A stretch of 45,399 bases of DNA from CALAZP01 sp964410725 (GCA_964410725.1 CAYPID010000018.1:1-45399), one strand, 5' to 3'; positions 9,466-18,813 are shown, numbered from the stretch's first letter. Numbers and translations are program-made. The notes: generated by a model from the sequence alone, not told the origin.

Positions 9466-9473
9466 TTAATCAC

Positions 9474-10562
9474 ATGCTTAAGATTCTGGATAAATATATT
9501 ATTGGAAAAATGTTAACCACATTTTTATTTACCATGCTCATATTTACCATGATCTCTGTAGTAATCGATTTCAGTGAGAAAGTTCGCCAATTTATCGAAG
9601 AACCTATCACCATCAAAGAAATTGTGGTGGATTACTACCCTAACTTTATCCTGTATATCAATGGTTTACTTCTTCCCCTTTTCTCCTTAATTGCAGTTGT
9701 ATTTTTTACTTCTAGGCTTGCTTTTAATTCTGAAATTATTTCCATGCTCAATGCCGGGATCAGTTTCAAAAGGCTCATGAAACCTTACCTTATTGGTGCT
9801 GCTATTATTGGGGCATTCAGTCTTTTAGCCAATCATTGGTTAATCCCCGAAGGAAATAAAATTAGATTGAACATAGAACACACTTATGTCCATAAGAACG
9901 ACGATAAAGGAATGACCAGAAATGTACACTTGTTTACCAATCCCGACACTAAAGTATACATTAGAAATTGGAGGAAAATAGATTCGTCCGCTCAAGGTTT
10001 GCACCTTGAGGAATATCGAGATAACCAACTTGTTTTTTTACTTAGAGCTGCATCTGCCGAATGGATAGGCCCACCTAACCATTGGAAAATAAGTGATTAC
10101 GAAATCAGAAAGTTTAATGGAACTGAAGAGGAGCTAATCGCAGAAGATAAAGTTCAACTCGATACTACCATCAACCTCACTCCAGCTGATTTTATCGATT
10201 ACCTCAATCAGCAGACTATGATGAATACCAAAGAGCTCAATGAATATATATCCACCCAAAAAGCTCGAGGAGTATCCAATACCAGAAAATACGAAGTAGA
10301 AAAACACAGACGTTCCACTGACGCCTATACTATTGTTATTTTAACGATAATCGGAATGAGTATAGCAGGTAGAAAAGTTCGTGGCGGAATGGGCTTTCAT
10401 TTGGCTGTAGGAGTTGGGATAGGTGCAGCCTACATCTTTTTATCCAGATTCGCTACCGTCTTTGCTACTGGATATGCCCTGCCAGTAATATTTGGGATCT
10501 GGCTACCAAATTTGGTATTTACCCTTATTGCCTATCTAATTGTGACTAAATCTCAACGTTAA
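9474..10562 (+). CDS. LptF/LptG family permease
   Basis: A YjgP/YjgQ family protein, a membrane subunit of the LptB2FG transporter that extracts LPS from the inner membrane and pushes it along the Lpt bridge. Of 362 residues, three hydrophobic helices fall in the first 120. A periplasmic beta-rich section follows (about 130-260, from the IPEGNKIR segment to the TLDTTINLTPADF region), and three helices close the protein. Whether it is LptF or LptG cannot be told from sequence alone. It follows tgt by 8 bp and ends the first block of the run, because a 173 bp spacer follows. Confidence 0.87.
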   Translation: MLKILDKYIIGKMLTTFLFTMLIFTMISVVIDFSEKVRQFIEEPITIKEIVVDYYPNFILYINGLLLPLFSLIAVVFFTSRLAFNSEIISMLNAGISFKRLMKPYLIGAAIIGAFSLLANHWLIPEGNKIRLNIEHTYVHKNDDKGMTRNVHLFTNPDTKVYIRNWRKIDSSAQGLHLEEYRDNQLVFLLRAASAEWIGPPNHWKISDYEIRKFNGTEEELIAEDKVQLDTTINLTPADFIDYLNQQTMMNTKELNEYISTQKARGVSNTRKYEVEKHRRSTDAYTIVILTIIGMSIAGRKVRGGMGFHLAVGVGIGAAYIFLSRFATVFATGYALPVIFGIWLPNLVFTLIAYLIVTKSQR

Positions 10563-10569
10563 TCCATTA

Positions 10570-10634
10570 GTTTCAATAATTATTGAAACCTTATCGGGAT
10601 TGTTTAATAGACTCATTTAATTGAATTTCAATTA
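10570..10634. repeat. two palindromes between lptF/G and the sigma gene
   Basis: GTTTCAATAATTATTGAAAC (10570-10589) is a perfect 20-bp palindrome. TAATTGAATTTCAATTA (10618-10634) is a perfect dyad with a 1-nt centre. Both are built from the same half-site TTCAAT/ATTGAA. No T-tract directly follows either, so they look more like protein-binding sites than intrinsic terminators, though the first could end the lptF/G transcript. Confidence 0.55.
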
Positions 10635-10688
10635 GTTAGGTAGTTTTTTGCATTTTGTTTCACTAATTTTCAAACAATTATGCGTGTT

Positions 10689-10720
10689 TTGTTTAACTTT
10701 TTATTAGATTTGTTAAACAA
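10689..10720 (+). promoter_or_regulatory. inverted repeat over the sigma-gene -7 box
   Basis: TTGTTTAAC (10689-10697) and GTTAAACAA (10712-10720) form perfect 9-bp arms separated by 14 bp. A -7 match TAGATTTG (TAnnTTTG) lies at 10705-10712, inside the dyad, 23 bp before the ATG at 10736. TTGTTTAAT also occurs at 10600-10608 and TTGTTT at 10655-10660. The layout suggests an operator that overlaps the promoter. The TTG at 10689-10691 is only 13 bp from the -7 box, shorter than the usual 17-23. Confidence 0.5.
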
Positions 10721-10735
10721 TAAAACCAACCAGCG

Positions 10736-11245
10736 ATGTCAAAATTAGAATTCAACAACAGTTTCAATGAATTGAGCGGAGTTCTTCATTCTTTTGCTTA
10801 CAATCTGACCAAAAACACAGAAGATGCGAAAGATTTATACCAGGAAACTGCTTTTCGAGCCATGACTAATAAAGACAAATTTCGACCTGGAACTAATTTT
10901 AAAGCTTGGCTTTTTACCATAATGAAAAACATATTCATCAATAACTACCGCAAAAAGACCAAAAGCAATACCATCTCCGACAGCACAGATAATAACTTTT
11001 ATATCAATTCTGGAAGTGTTGAAATTTCAAATGGTGCAGAAGGTAACATGTTGATGAAAGACTTAACCAGATTGATTGAAAATCTCGACAACACTATAAG
11101 GATTCCATTTTTAATGCATTACCAAGGCTACAAATATCAGGAGATTGCCGAGTATTTGGATCTACCTTTAGGAACAGTTAAAAGTCGAATATTTTTTGCT
11201 CGCAAAGAATTAAAAGATAATATTGAAGGCATCTATGCCCGCTAA
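10736..11245 (+). CDS. ECF-type RNA polymerase sigma factor
   Basis: A 169-residue group IV sigma factor. Region 2 (about 10-75) holds AEDLYQ-like KDLYQETAFRAM and the FKAWLFTIMKNIFINNYRK stretch that melts the -10 element. Region 4 (about 115-165) has the HTH YKYQEIAEYLDLPLGTVKSRIFFARK that reads the -35 element. No anti-sigma factor or membrane partner is adjacent. Instead the gene overlaps mutY by 11 bp, so the two are probably co-translated. Palindromes over its promoter suggest tight, perhaps self-, regulation. The target regulon cannot be inferred. Confidence 0.9.
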   Translation: MSKLEFNNSFNELSGVLHSFAYNLTKNTEDAKDLYQETAFRAMTNKDKFRPGTNFKAWLFTIMKNIFINNYRKKTKSNTISDSTDNNFYINSGSVEISNGAEGNMLMKDLTRLIENLDNTIRIPFLMHYQGYKYQEIAEYLDLPLGTVKSRIFFARKELKDNIEGIYAR

Positions 11246-12293
11246 TTGGTTTGCAACTTCTCTTTTAAATTGGCATAAAGAAAACTATAGACACTTACCT
11301 TGGAAAGTCGATAAAGACCCATATAAGATATGGCTTTCTGAGATTATTCTTCAACAAACTCGCGTTGATCAGGGTATCCCTTATTATCACAAATTCATAG
11401 AAACTTTCCCAACGGTACAAGAGCTAGCCAAAGCAAGTGAATCTGATGTACTAAAGTTGTGGGAAGGATTAGGATATTACAGCAGAGCAAGAAATCTTCA
11501 CTTTACCGCTCAATACATTTCCGACCACTTGAATGGAATATTCCCAAACACCTATGGCGAAATCTTAAAATTAAAAGGTGTAGGTCCTTACACAGCAGCA
11601 GCTATCGCTTCATTTGCATTCAATCTTCCCCATGCTGTCGTAGATGGCAATGTATATCGGGTCCTAAGTCGAATATTAGGAATTAAAACTCCCTTAGATT
11701 CAACCGAGGGAAAAAAAGAATTTCAAGAAACTGCACAAAACTTGCTTGATTCCAATAATCCGGGTGCCTATAATCAAGCAATAATGGATTTTGGGGCTAC
11801 AGTTTGTACCCCCAAAAACCCCCATTGCTTCCAATGTCCTTTTTCAAATCAATGCTATGCCCTATCTCACAATATTGTCGATCAACTTCCTATTAAGAGT
11901 AAAAAAATTCAAAGAAAAAATCGATACCTCTATTATTTTGTACTATGTCATAATAATGAAATAGCAATCAAGCAAAGAAACCAAGAAGATATTTGGAAAG
12001 GCCTCTATGATTTCTATCTAATAGAAAATAGCGTTCCCATTAATCAACCCGAATCGCTAATTCAACACCATTCATGGAGTATTACTTCCATGGGTCCTAC
12101 AGTTTCCTATTGGCATAAACTGACCCACCGAGATTTAACGGTTTCATTTACTGTTGTTCAACTCAACAAAAAGGAGGAGCTTCCAAAAGATATGTTTTTC
12201 ATAAAAACAAAAAACTTATCTAAATTTGCATTTCCAAAGGTGATTCATTGCTTTTTTGAGGACAATCTCCTAACTTTAAAAGACAGTTTTTAA
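11235..12293 (+). CDS. mutY: A/G-specific adenine DNA glycosylase MutY
   Basis: Removes adenine mispaired with 8-oxoguanine. Numbered from the ATG at 11235 (352 aa), Glu36 in SEIILQQT is the catalytic acid. The helix-hairpin-helix LKGVGPYTAAAIASFAF (near 113-129) leads to Asp137 in VVDGNVYRVL. The 4Fe-4S cluster Cys are 191, 198, 201 and 207 (C-x6-C-x2-C-x5-C). The C-terminal NUDIX-like 8-oxoG recognition domain covers about 225-350. An upstream in-frame start at 11223 lies inside the sigma gene and is less likely. ssb follows after 1 bp. Confidence 0.95.
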   Translation: MPANWFATSLLNWHKENYRHLPWKVDKDPYKIWLSEIILQQTRVDQGIPYYHKFIETFPTVQELAKASESDVLKLWEGLGYYSRARNLHFTAQYISDHLNGIFPNTYGEILKLKGVGPYTAAAIASFAFNLPHAVVDGNVYRVLSRILGIKTPLDSTEGKKEFQETAQNLLDSNNPGAYNQAIMDFGATVCTPKNPHCFQCPFSNQCYALSHNIVDQLPIKSKKIQRKNRYLYYFVLCHNNEIAIKQRNQEDIWKGLYDFYLIENSVPINQPESLIQHHSWSITSMGPTVSYWHKLTHRDLTVSFTVVQLNKKEELPKDMFFIKTKNLSKFAFPKVIHCFFEDNLLTLKDSF

Positions 12294-12294
12294 A

Positions 12295-12708
12295 ATGGTT
12301 AATAAAGTAATTTTAATAGGCAACTTGGGAAAAGATCCCGAAATAAGAAAACTAGAGAGCGGTGCCACCGTGGCGAGATTTTCATTGGCAACTAATGAAA
12401 ATTATAAAGACAAAAGTGGAGAGTGGCAGACTCAAACCGAGTGGCATGACGTAGTTTTATGGAGAAATTTAGCTGAACGAGCCGAAAATTCCCTCAAAAA
12501 AGGGTTCATGATTTATCTAGAAGGTAAATTAACCACTCGGTCTTGGGAAGATCAAGAAGGCAACAAAAGAAAGACAACAGAAGTAGTAGGATCTTATTTT
12601 AGGAATTTAACCAAGAAGGAAGGAATAGGTTCAGGAGACCCCAACAATGCAAATATTCCAGGCCATTTTGATTCTGCTGAATCAGAAGACGATGATCTAC
12701 CATTCTAA
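12295..12708 (+). CDS. ssb: single-stranded DNA-binding protein
   Basis: A 137-residue SSB. The OB fold fills residues 1-105 (MVNKVILIGNLGKDPEIR, the WHDVVLW strand, YLEGKLTTRSW). A short linker is followed by the acidic tail ending DDDLPF, the peptide that recruits repair and replication partners. The linker is short compared with E. coli SSB. It sits 1 bp after mutY and 25 bp before gldE, the mutY-ssb-gldE-gldD order seen in many Bacteroidota. Confidence 0.96.
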   Translation: MVNKVILIGNLGKDPEIRKLESGATVARFSLATNENYKDKSGEWQTQTEWHDVVLWRNLAERAENSLKKGFMIYLEGKLTTRSWEDQEGNKRKTTEVVGSYFRNLTKKEGIGSGDPNNANIPGHFDSAESEDDDLPF

Positions 12709-12733
12709 TTTCTTTTAACTAATTCTAGCCATC

Positions 12734-14104
12734 TTGGAAAGTGAATCGGAAAGTTTACTGTTAATCCTTCTTTCATCTGAATTTATTCTTAGCTTTTTAT
12801 CCGTTTTAATTTTAGTGATTAGCTCTGGCTTGGTCTCAGGTGCAGAAGTAGCTTATTTTTCCTTATCTGCTAATGACTATGAAAAAATAGCTCAAGAAAA
12901 CAGAAAAGAAGATAAAGTCTTTTTGAATCTAAAAAATCAGCCACGAAAATTATTGGCTACCATTTTAATCTCCAATAATTTCATAAATATTGCAATTGTT
13001 ATTCTCTCCGAATCACTTATCAATATTCTATTGCCCACCTCTACCTTCTTAGCATGGGCAGAAATTTTTGTAGATCAAGAAGAACAAGCAGCTGTCCTGG
13101 CAAAAGCATTTAGTTTTCTAATTACCGTTGTTGGAGTGACGGGTTTACTCTTACTTTTTGGAGAAATCATGCCAAAGGTTTATGCAAAAATTAATAACGT
13201 AAGACTAGCCAGGTTTATGGCTAAACCACTCCATTTTTTAATGCAGGTATTTAGACCGTTTATTTTTGCTTTAGTTAATTGGACCAATTTAATCGAAAAT
13301 CGAATCTTTCAGGTTACCCCTCCAGGCAGCATCACCAGTAAGGAGGATATCGACGAAGCTATCAATTTAACAGTTAGTCATGAAATCAATTCTAGTAAGG
13401 AAGTAGATCTTCTGAGAAGTATTCTAAAATTTGGAGAAGTTTCCGTCAAACAAATTATGCAGCCTAGAGTAGATGTCGTTGCTGTTGACAATAAGACTAA
13501 CTACGAAGACCTCCTTGAAGTCATTAAGTCATCAGGATATTCAAGAATTCCCGTCTATCAAAATGATTTCGATAATGTTATTGGAATTCTTTATGCTAAA
13601 GATTTGATAGGAAAATTAAATGAAAGTCCTGATTTTAATTGGACTTCTTTAATAAGGACCAATGTTTTATATGTGCCCGAAGCCAAGAAAATTTCAGATT
13701 TATTAAAGCGATTCCAGAAAGAAAGGCTTCACATGGCAATTGTTGTAGATGAATACGGAGGTAGTGCAGGTATTGTCACCTTGGAAGATATTATGGAGGA
13801 GGTAATTGGTGATATCCGAGATGAATTTGATGATGGCGTAGAAGTTGATTACATTAAACTAGACGATCAAACCTATATATTTGATGGAAAAACCCTGCTA
13901 AATGATGTATGTAGGGTTTTAAATATCGACACCAATAGTTTCGATTTAATCAAAGGAGAGGCTGATTCGCTCGCTGGAATGCTACTAGAAATCAATGGTT
14001 CATTTCCCAAGAAGGACGCTGAAATCACATACAACCAATTTAAGTTTACCGTAGCCAACATCACCAATCGAAGGATTGCCAAAGTAAAGCTCAAATTATT
14101 ATGA
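12734..14104 (+). CDS. gldE: gliding motility-associated CNNM/CBS membrane protein GldE
   Basis: A 456-residue hemolysin C/CorC-like protein. An N-terminal DUF21/CNNM membrane domain has four hydrophobic helices (about 10-200). A CBS pair follows (about 230-350; MQPRVDVVAVD, GYSRIPVY, VVDEYGGSAGIVTLEDIMEE), then a CorC_HlyC C-terminal domain (about 365-455). In Flavobacterium, GldE supports GldD and gliding. The start is TTG at 12734: an in-frame stop at 12716-12718 precedes it and there is no early Met. It overlaps gldD by 4 bp (ATGA). Confidence 0.88.
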   Translation: MESESESLLLILLSSEFILSFLSVLILVISSGLVSGAEVAYFSLSANDYEKIAQENRKEDKVFLNLKNQPRKLLATILISNNFINIAIVILSESLINILLPTSTFLAWAEIFVDQEEQAAVLAKAFSFLITVVGVTGLLLLFGEIMPKVYAKINNVRLARFMAKPLHFLMQVFRPFIFALVNWTNLIENRIFQVTPPGSITSKEDIDEAINLTVSHEINSSKEVDLLRSILKFGEVSVKQIMQPRVDVVAVDNKTNYEDLLEVIKSSGYSRIPVYQNDFDNVIGILYAKDLIGKLNESPDFNWTSLIRTNVLYVPEAKKISDLLKRFQKERLHMAIVVDEYGGSAGIVTLEDIMEEVIGDIRDEFDDGVEVDYIKLDDQTYIFDGKTLLNDVCRVLNIDTNSFDLIKGEADSLAGMLLEINGSFPKKDAEITYNQFKFTVANITNRRIAKVKLKLL

Positions 14105-14706
14105 ACAAACCAACATCGAGCCTCCTCATTATTTCTTTAGCTGTTTTTCTTTTAGCATGTAACCAAACGCCGATATACACTCCTAAACCGAGAGCGTACC
14201 CCAGAGTGATTTTTCCCGTCAAATCATTTCAAAATTTTAAAGAATCTGGATGTCCATTTACTTTTATTATCCCCGAATATACCCACATAGAAAAGGAAAC
14301 TTCTTTTTTTGAGGCTCCCCTTGAAAATGATTGTTGGTTTGATTTAGTCTATCCTCAATTTGATGCGAGATTGCACTGTAGTTATTTTGATATGACCATA
14401 GAACAAAACAGTTTTGAAAAACTGAAAACCGATGCGTTCAAAATGGCCGACTGGCACAATAAAAGAGCTAACTATATTGATGAATTTCCCATTAATCATC
14501 ACGAAGCTCAAATAGCTGGTTATTTATTTTTTATTGAAGGGCCAGCAGCAACCCCATTGCAATTTTATATTACAGATTCAACCCAGCACTTTTTACGAGG
14601 GGCACTTTATTTCAACCAAGCAATGGAACCTGACTCTATGGCCCCAATCTACGATTTCATAAGATTAGATATTCTCACTATGATAGAAAGCCTCCAATGG
14701 GATTAA
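14101..14706 (+). CDS. gldD: gliding motility lipoprotein GldD
   Basis: A 201-residue lipoprotein. The signal ends in the lipobox LLAC (Cys20). It is followed by the family signature YTPKPRAYPRVIFP (near 26-40) and a compact domain that starts with CPFTFIIPEY. GldD is needed for gliding and for the type IX secretion-linked adhesin system in Flavobacterium johnsoniae; its biochemical role is unknown. It is the last gene of the plus-strand run. Its stop codon overlaps the opposite gene's stop (TTAA, 14703-14706). Confidence 0.88.
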   Translation: MNKPTSSLLIISLAVFLLACNQTPIYTPKPRAYPRVIFPVKSFQNFKESGCPFTFIIPEYTHIEKETSFFEAPLENDCWFDLVYPQFDARLHCSYFDMTIEQNSFEKLKTDAFKMADWHNKRANYIDEFPINHHEAQIAGYLFFIEGPAATPLQFYITDSTQHFLRGALYFNQAMEPDSMAPIYDFIRLDILTMIESLQWD

Positions 14707-17700
14707 AAATCTAACCCCAAGGATAAATATAGCCTAGGAGGCTGAACTACTTTGGTTTCTATTCCCCACGCATAATCTGCTCTAATAAAATATCCAAACA
14801 AAGTTGTTCTTAATCCAAATCCATATCCCGCAACTACAGGATCTCTAAAAAAGTTAACTTGAATTTCTACTAGCGGATCACCGAAGGATGTATCATCTGG
14901 GTACGTCTTGGTGTTTAATGGGTTGCTAGAATTGTAGGGATTGCTACCCTCCCAGGCAGTACCTGCATCAAAAAAGCCTACTGCTTGGAAGTTTTTAATA
15001 AAGGAAGAAGATGAATTAGGAAACAAATAAGTAAATACGGGCAATCTCATTTCCGCATTAAATAAAGCAAATGAACTGCCATTTCTTATGTTATTCCTGA
15101 AGCCTCGCATATTCGCTGCAAGGGTTTGGTAGGCAAAATTAACTCCTTGTGGGGTAGGTATATCTTCATTCCTGGATGGAATCAACCAATTTTCTGTTCC
15201 TCCTAAATAATATAACATCTTTTCTGACCCAAAAGAAGTGGCCGCAGCAACTCGAAACGCCAATACTCCATGTTTGAGAAACCGCTCATAATGCCTGGCA
15301 TCAAGGCCTAATATCGTCATAAATCCCTTTGCGAAATTTATTTTTAAACCATCTGTCGTGTTAACGTCAAACTTCTTAACCACTTCCCCATATATCTTGT
15401 ATCTGGTACCATTCTTGATGTTTAAAGAGACGTCAAGGGTATTGTCAAATACGTATTCCGCTTTTAAGCCCACTCGTTCTTCAGTGGTTGTCGGTTCATT
15501 AAAAGGGTAAAAATTCCTTTGAGGATCTGCCGCTGTCGCCAACCAGGTAGTTCTATCCCTTCTCACCGTTGTAGTCAGTCTAAAGCTTCTAAAAATATCT
15601 AATGGGTACCTCAATCCAAATTGCCCTAAAAGGACGTCCTTTTCTTGTTTTTCATAATAATTGGAAGGACTATCTAAATCAAATTTATTGACCTTCCGAT
15701 ACAAGGCATATGTTTTGTCCAGTCGCCTTTTTTTATCTCTAAATAACCCATAAAATTCCCCTCCGTTAAAACTTGTAGGGATTCTTGCACCTACCTCTAA
15801 TTCATAATCTTCAAATAAATCCTTGAAATTAGCCTTGGTCAATAAACCCATTGGTTGAAAACCAAATCCATCAGGATTAGCTGCGAAACTTTCCAATCCT
15901 TCAAATAATAATTCATTGTCCATCTTAGACGTGATGAAATCATTCCTGAACATTAATCTTTGAGAAGTAATCCGCCCAGGACGAAATGCATGGAGGTTAT
16001 TGGGTAAATCAAAAATACTTCGCTTGCTCAACTGTTCCATTCTCTCTTCAAAAGGAGATTTATTAGCAGCTACTTGTGATGTTTCTTCGGGAAATCTAAA
16101 CGGCGTTTGAAATCTAATTGGAGGTCTTTCTTCCTTTACTTGCTCTTCCTCTTTCTCCATTACTTTTATAAGGTCTGGTCTTAATCTTCTTAGCTTATTC
16201 TGAATATGTAAAGTATAAGGCACAAATTTGATTTCTTCCAATCCGACAGGAGTCCGATAAATAATTTGTCTCCCATCCTTTAACATGGTTCCAACCTGAA
16301 CGCCTGCTCTTGGGGAGGTATGCCATAAAAGTTGATTCCTTACATTATTGGTTAATGTTTTTTGTATGACTCTTTCCTTTATTTCAGGTACCCTTATAAT
16401 GCTATCAATCGTCAAACTATCAATACCCACTAAAACGGAGTCTTCATGCAATAGTATCTCTGTTCCATCATTGATGTAATATACCTTGTTATAAAAGGCA
16501 GTGTATGGTTCCAAATAAACTGCTCTTTGATTGAATATACCGCTTTCATCAGATAAAAACCCAACATAGGTAGTATCTAGTGCAACGGGATTTCTTTCAT
16601 TAGCAAAAGGAGTATTGGTCAATCTTAATGGTTTTGCATTTCTACGGTCCAATGGAAAGTAGTAGACATCAAAATTTTCAATAGGTAGGATAGTATCTAA
16701 TTTCTGAGTACTAAAGTCAGCGTCCCCTCTATTGCTGGAAAATACGACACCTTTCCTGTTTCCCAAATTGACTGTCGCAACATCTAAATCATCGTAAAAG
16801 TCATTAGTTATACGTTGCGATTGACGGGAATTCAAATAATAAATCACCAAATCGCTAAATCCTCCAATTGTAGCTGAAAGAATTAATGAATTCGATGATG
16901 CATAATCCAAACTGTGCACCCGTTCAATTGGAGGTGCAACCACATCATTTGTCCATTTTTGAGTACCCGTATCATATCGCTTTATCTGAATGATATCTCT
17001 CTTCTCTGTAATCAAGCACAACTCAATACCACTTGGGGACCACGAGATAAGAGGATATTCGTAGTCCGTTTCCTGAAACAAATTCTTACTTCCTTGTTTG
17101 AAAACAACTGAAGACTTTCCTGTTGTTAAATCTAATAGATAAACTTTGATCTTAGAATTTTCATTCAAAACATAGGCTAATTTTTCGCCATCAGGGCTAA
17201 TTTTAACTTGCGTTACAGGAAGGTTTCTTCTGTTTTTATAGCTGATATAATTATCTTCTGATGGAACCACTCTCTGGGCATCCTCTCGTTCAAAACGCTC
17301 CGTAAAAAATTCATACCATCCATTAGCAACTGCCTGGTAGGTAGTACCCAATACATAGACAAAGCCACTTTCAAGACTTCGATTGATGCGTGTTAAGTAG
17401 AGAAGATTGCTAACGGTGGCATCTCCAAAAACTTCTGAAATAAAATACCAAAACGAGTGGCCCGCCAATGTAGGGTAATCACTAGCAAATTTTTCAAAAT
17501 TCTTATACTTTGATTCTTTTAATAATTCCTTTAGTTCATTATCTAAAGAAGTGGTCCAATTCTCTCCTACATAACTAATTAATCCAGGTTTGAACCAATC
17601 TGGCAAACTCAAAAGAACTGCATTTTGAATGACTTCTGTAAGACTGGCCCCATAGAGCATAGACTCTAAATATATGGTAGCTATACCTGCTCTTATTTGC

Positions 17701-18104
17701 TTTCTTAAATGATTATGATCTCCATTGAAGTACACAAATATTTTTTTTCCAACCACTTTCGTTATTTCCGCACTATTCTCAAAAGTCTCCTCACTACCAA
17801 TGTTTGATTGCTTCAAATCGGTTAAATCAGTATAAACAATCAACTGGACCTTTTCATTAATCCGGTGTTCCAAAATTCTCTGGACGTAAGCGAAATCGTA
17901 TTCGGCTAATTGAACTGCCGCTTGACCTACATATCTTCCAACACCATACCAATAAGCAATGAAATTTTCACTTTCATATTTCGACCACTCATCAAAATTC
18001 TTGTGAAATTGCACCCTGTTTTTACCAAACTCTATTCTCCCCTGTTGACCATACAAACAAGAGGAAATAACAAGTAGAACCGGCAAGAGCAGATTTAATC
18101 GCAT
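14703..18104 (-). CDS. TolB-like beta-propeller with BamA-like outer-membrane barrel
   Basis: A 1,133-residue envelope protein from the ATG at 18104; a TTG 21 bp upstream is possible. A signal peptide ending near VISSCLYGQ may be a lipobox. Next is a peptidase-MA-like domain (about 35-275) that lacks the HExxH zinc motif and the later Glu ligand. PD40/TolB-type repeats follow (about 290-520, with SPDGEKLAYVLN and the SSNRGDADF strand). The C-terminal part (about 730-1133) looks like a D15/BamA-type barrel: GFRNNIRNGSSFALFNAEMRLP, FFDAGTAW, and a final Phe. The substrate and role are unknown. Confidence 0.75.
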   Translation of the reverse strand: MRLNLLLPVLLVISSCLYGQQGRIEFGKNRVQFHKNFDEWSKYESENFIAYWYGVGRYVGQAAVQLAEYDFAYVQRILEHRINEKVQLIVYTDLTDLKQSNIGSEETFENSAEITKVVGKKIFVYFNGDHNHLRKQIRAGIATIYLESMLYGASLTEVIQNAVLLSLPDWFKPGLISYVGENWTTSLDNELKELLKESKYKNFEKFASDYPTLAGHSFWYFISEVFGDATVSNLLYLTRINRSLESGFVYVLGTTYQAVANGWYEFFTERFEREDAQRVVPSEDNYISYKNRRNLPVTQVKISPDGEKLAYVLNENSKIKVYLLDLTTGKSSVVFKQGSKNLFQETDYEYPLISWSPSGIELCLITEKRDIIQIKRYDTGTQKWTNDVVAPPIERVHSLDYASSNSLILSATIGGFSDLVIYYLNSRQSQRITNDFYDDLDVATVNLGNRKGVVFSSNRGDADFSTQKLDTILPIENFDVYYFPLDRRNAKPLRLTNTPFANERNPVALDTTYVGFLSDESGIFNQRAVYLEPYTAFYNKVYYINDGTEILLHEDSVLVGIDSLTIDSIIRVPEIKERVIQKTLTNNVRNQLLWHTSPRAGVQVGTMLKDGRQIIYRTPVGLEEIKFVPYTLHIQNKLRRLRPDLIKVMEKEEEQVKEERPPIRFQTPFRFPEETSQVAANKSPFEERMEQLSKRSIFDLPNNLHAFRPGRITSQRLMFRNDFITSKMDNELLFEGLESFAANPDGFGFQPMGLLTKANFKDLFEDYELEVGARIPTSFNGGEFYGLFRDKKRRLDKTYALYRKVNKFDLDSPSNYYEKQEKDVLLGQFGLRYPLDIFRSFRLTTTVRRDRTTWLATAADPQRNFYPFNEPTTTEERVGLKAEYVFDNTLDVSLNIKNGTRYKIYGEVVKKFDVNTTDGLKINFAKGFMTILGLDARHYERFLKHGVLAFRVAAATSFGSEKMLYYLGGTENWLIPSRNEDIPTPQGVNFAYQTLAANMRGFRNNIRNGSSFALFNAEMRLPVFTYLFPNSSSSFIKNFQAVGFFDAGTAWEGSNPYNSSNPLNTKTYPDDTSFGDPLVEIQVNFFRDPVVAGYGFGLRTTLFGYFIRADYAWGIETKVVQPPRLYLSLGLDF

Positions 18105-18169
18105 ATATTCATACCTTTGCTTCAATATATCTAAAAACCTACAATTCCTATTAAAGGTTGGTAAAAATT

Positions 18170-18811
18170 ATGTTAAAAGTTGAGACTTTAATTTTCAATC
18201 CATTTCAAGAAAACACCTATTTGGTGTACGACGATACAGGCGAGGCTTTGATTATTGATCCAGGCTGTCATAATTCAAGTGAACAAAAATGGCTCTCTCA
18301 AAAAATAAAAACCCTCCGACTTAAGCCCGTTAGATTAATTAATACACATTGCCATATAGACCACGTCTTAGGCAACAGATATGTAGCTGAAGAATACGGT
18401 CTTTCATTAGAAATTCCTTTAAAAGAAGTTCCTGTCCTAAATACTGTTGCTCAAATAGCTGAAATGTATGGAATAGCCTACAACGACCCTTCACCTGAAC
18501 CGTCAGGATTCTTGGAGGAAGGAAAACCAATTATTTTTGGCAACAGCACTTTTGAAGTGTACGATACTCCTGGCCATTCTCCAGGAAGCGTATCCATATT
18601 TCACGCACCAAGTAAAACCCTCATAGCTGGAGATGTTCTCTTTAAAGAAAGCATAGGAAGAACCGACCTGCCTGGGGGAGATTACGAAACTCTTATTCAA
18701 TCCATCCAACAAAAATTATTTACGTTACCCGACGAAACAATTGTTTATCCCGGGCACGGACCTACCACTACCATAGGTTATGAAAAAAATCACAACCCTT
18801 TTCTTTCCTAA
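18170..18811 (+). CDS. MBL-fold metallohydrolase (glyoxalase II-like)
   Basis: A 213-residue beta-lactamase-fold hydrolase from the ATG at 18170; a TTG four codons upstream is weaker. The metal motif is THCHIDH (near 60-66), with later ligands in TPGHSPGS, AGDVLF and YPGHGPTT. This pattern is typical of hydroxyacylglutathione-hydrolase-like enzymes with a dinuclear metal site. The substrate is not predictable, and no glyoxalase I lies nearby. It is divergent from the TolB/BamA-like gene and ends 2 bp before the opposite stop of rnhB. Confidence 0.85.
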   Translation: MLKVETLIFNPFQENTYLVYDDTGEALIIDPGCHNSSEQKWLSQKIKTLRLKPVRLINTHCHIDHVLGNRYVAEEYGLSLEIPLKEVPVLNTVAQIAEMYGIAYNDPSPEPSGFLEEGKPIIFGNSTFEVYDTPGHSPGSVSIFHAPSKTLIAGDVLFKESIGRTDLPGGDYETLIQSIQQKLFTLPDETIVYPGHGPTTTIGYEKNHNPFLS

Positions 18812-18813
18812 TC

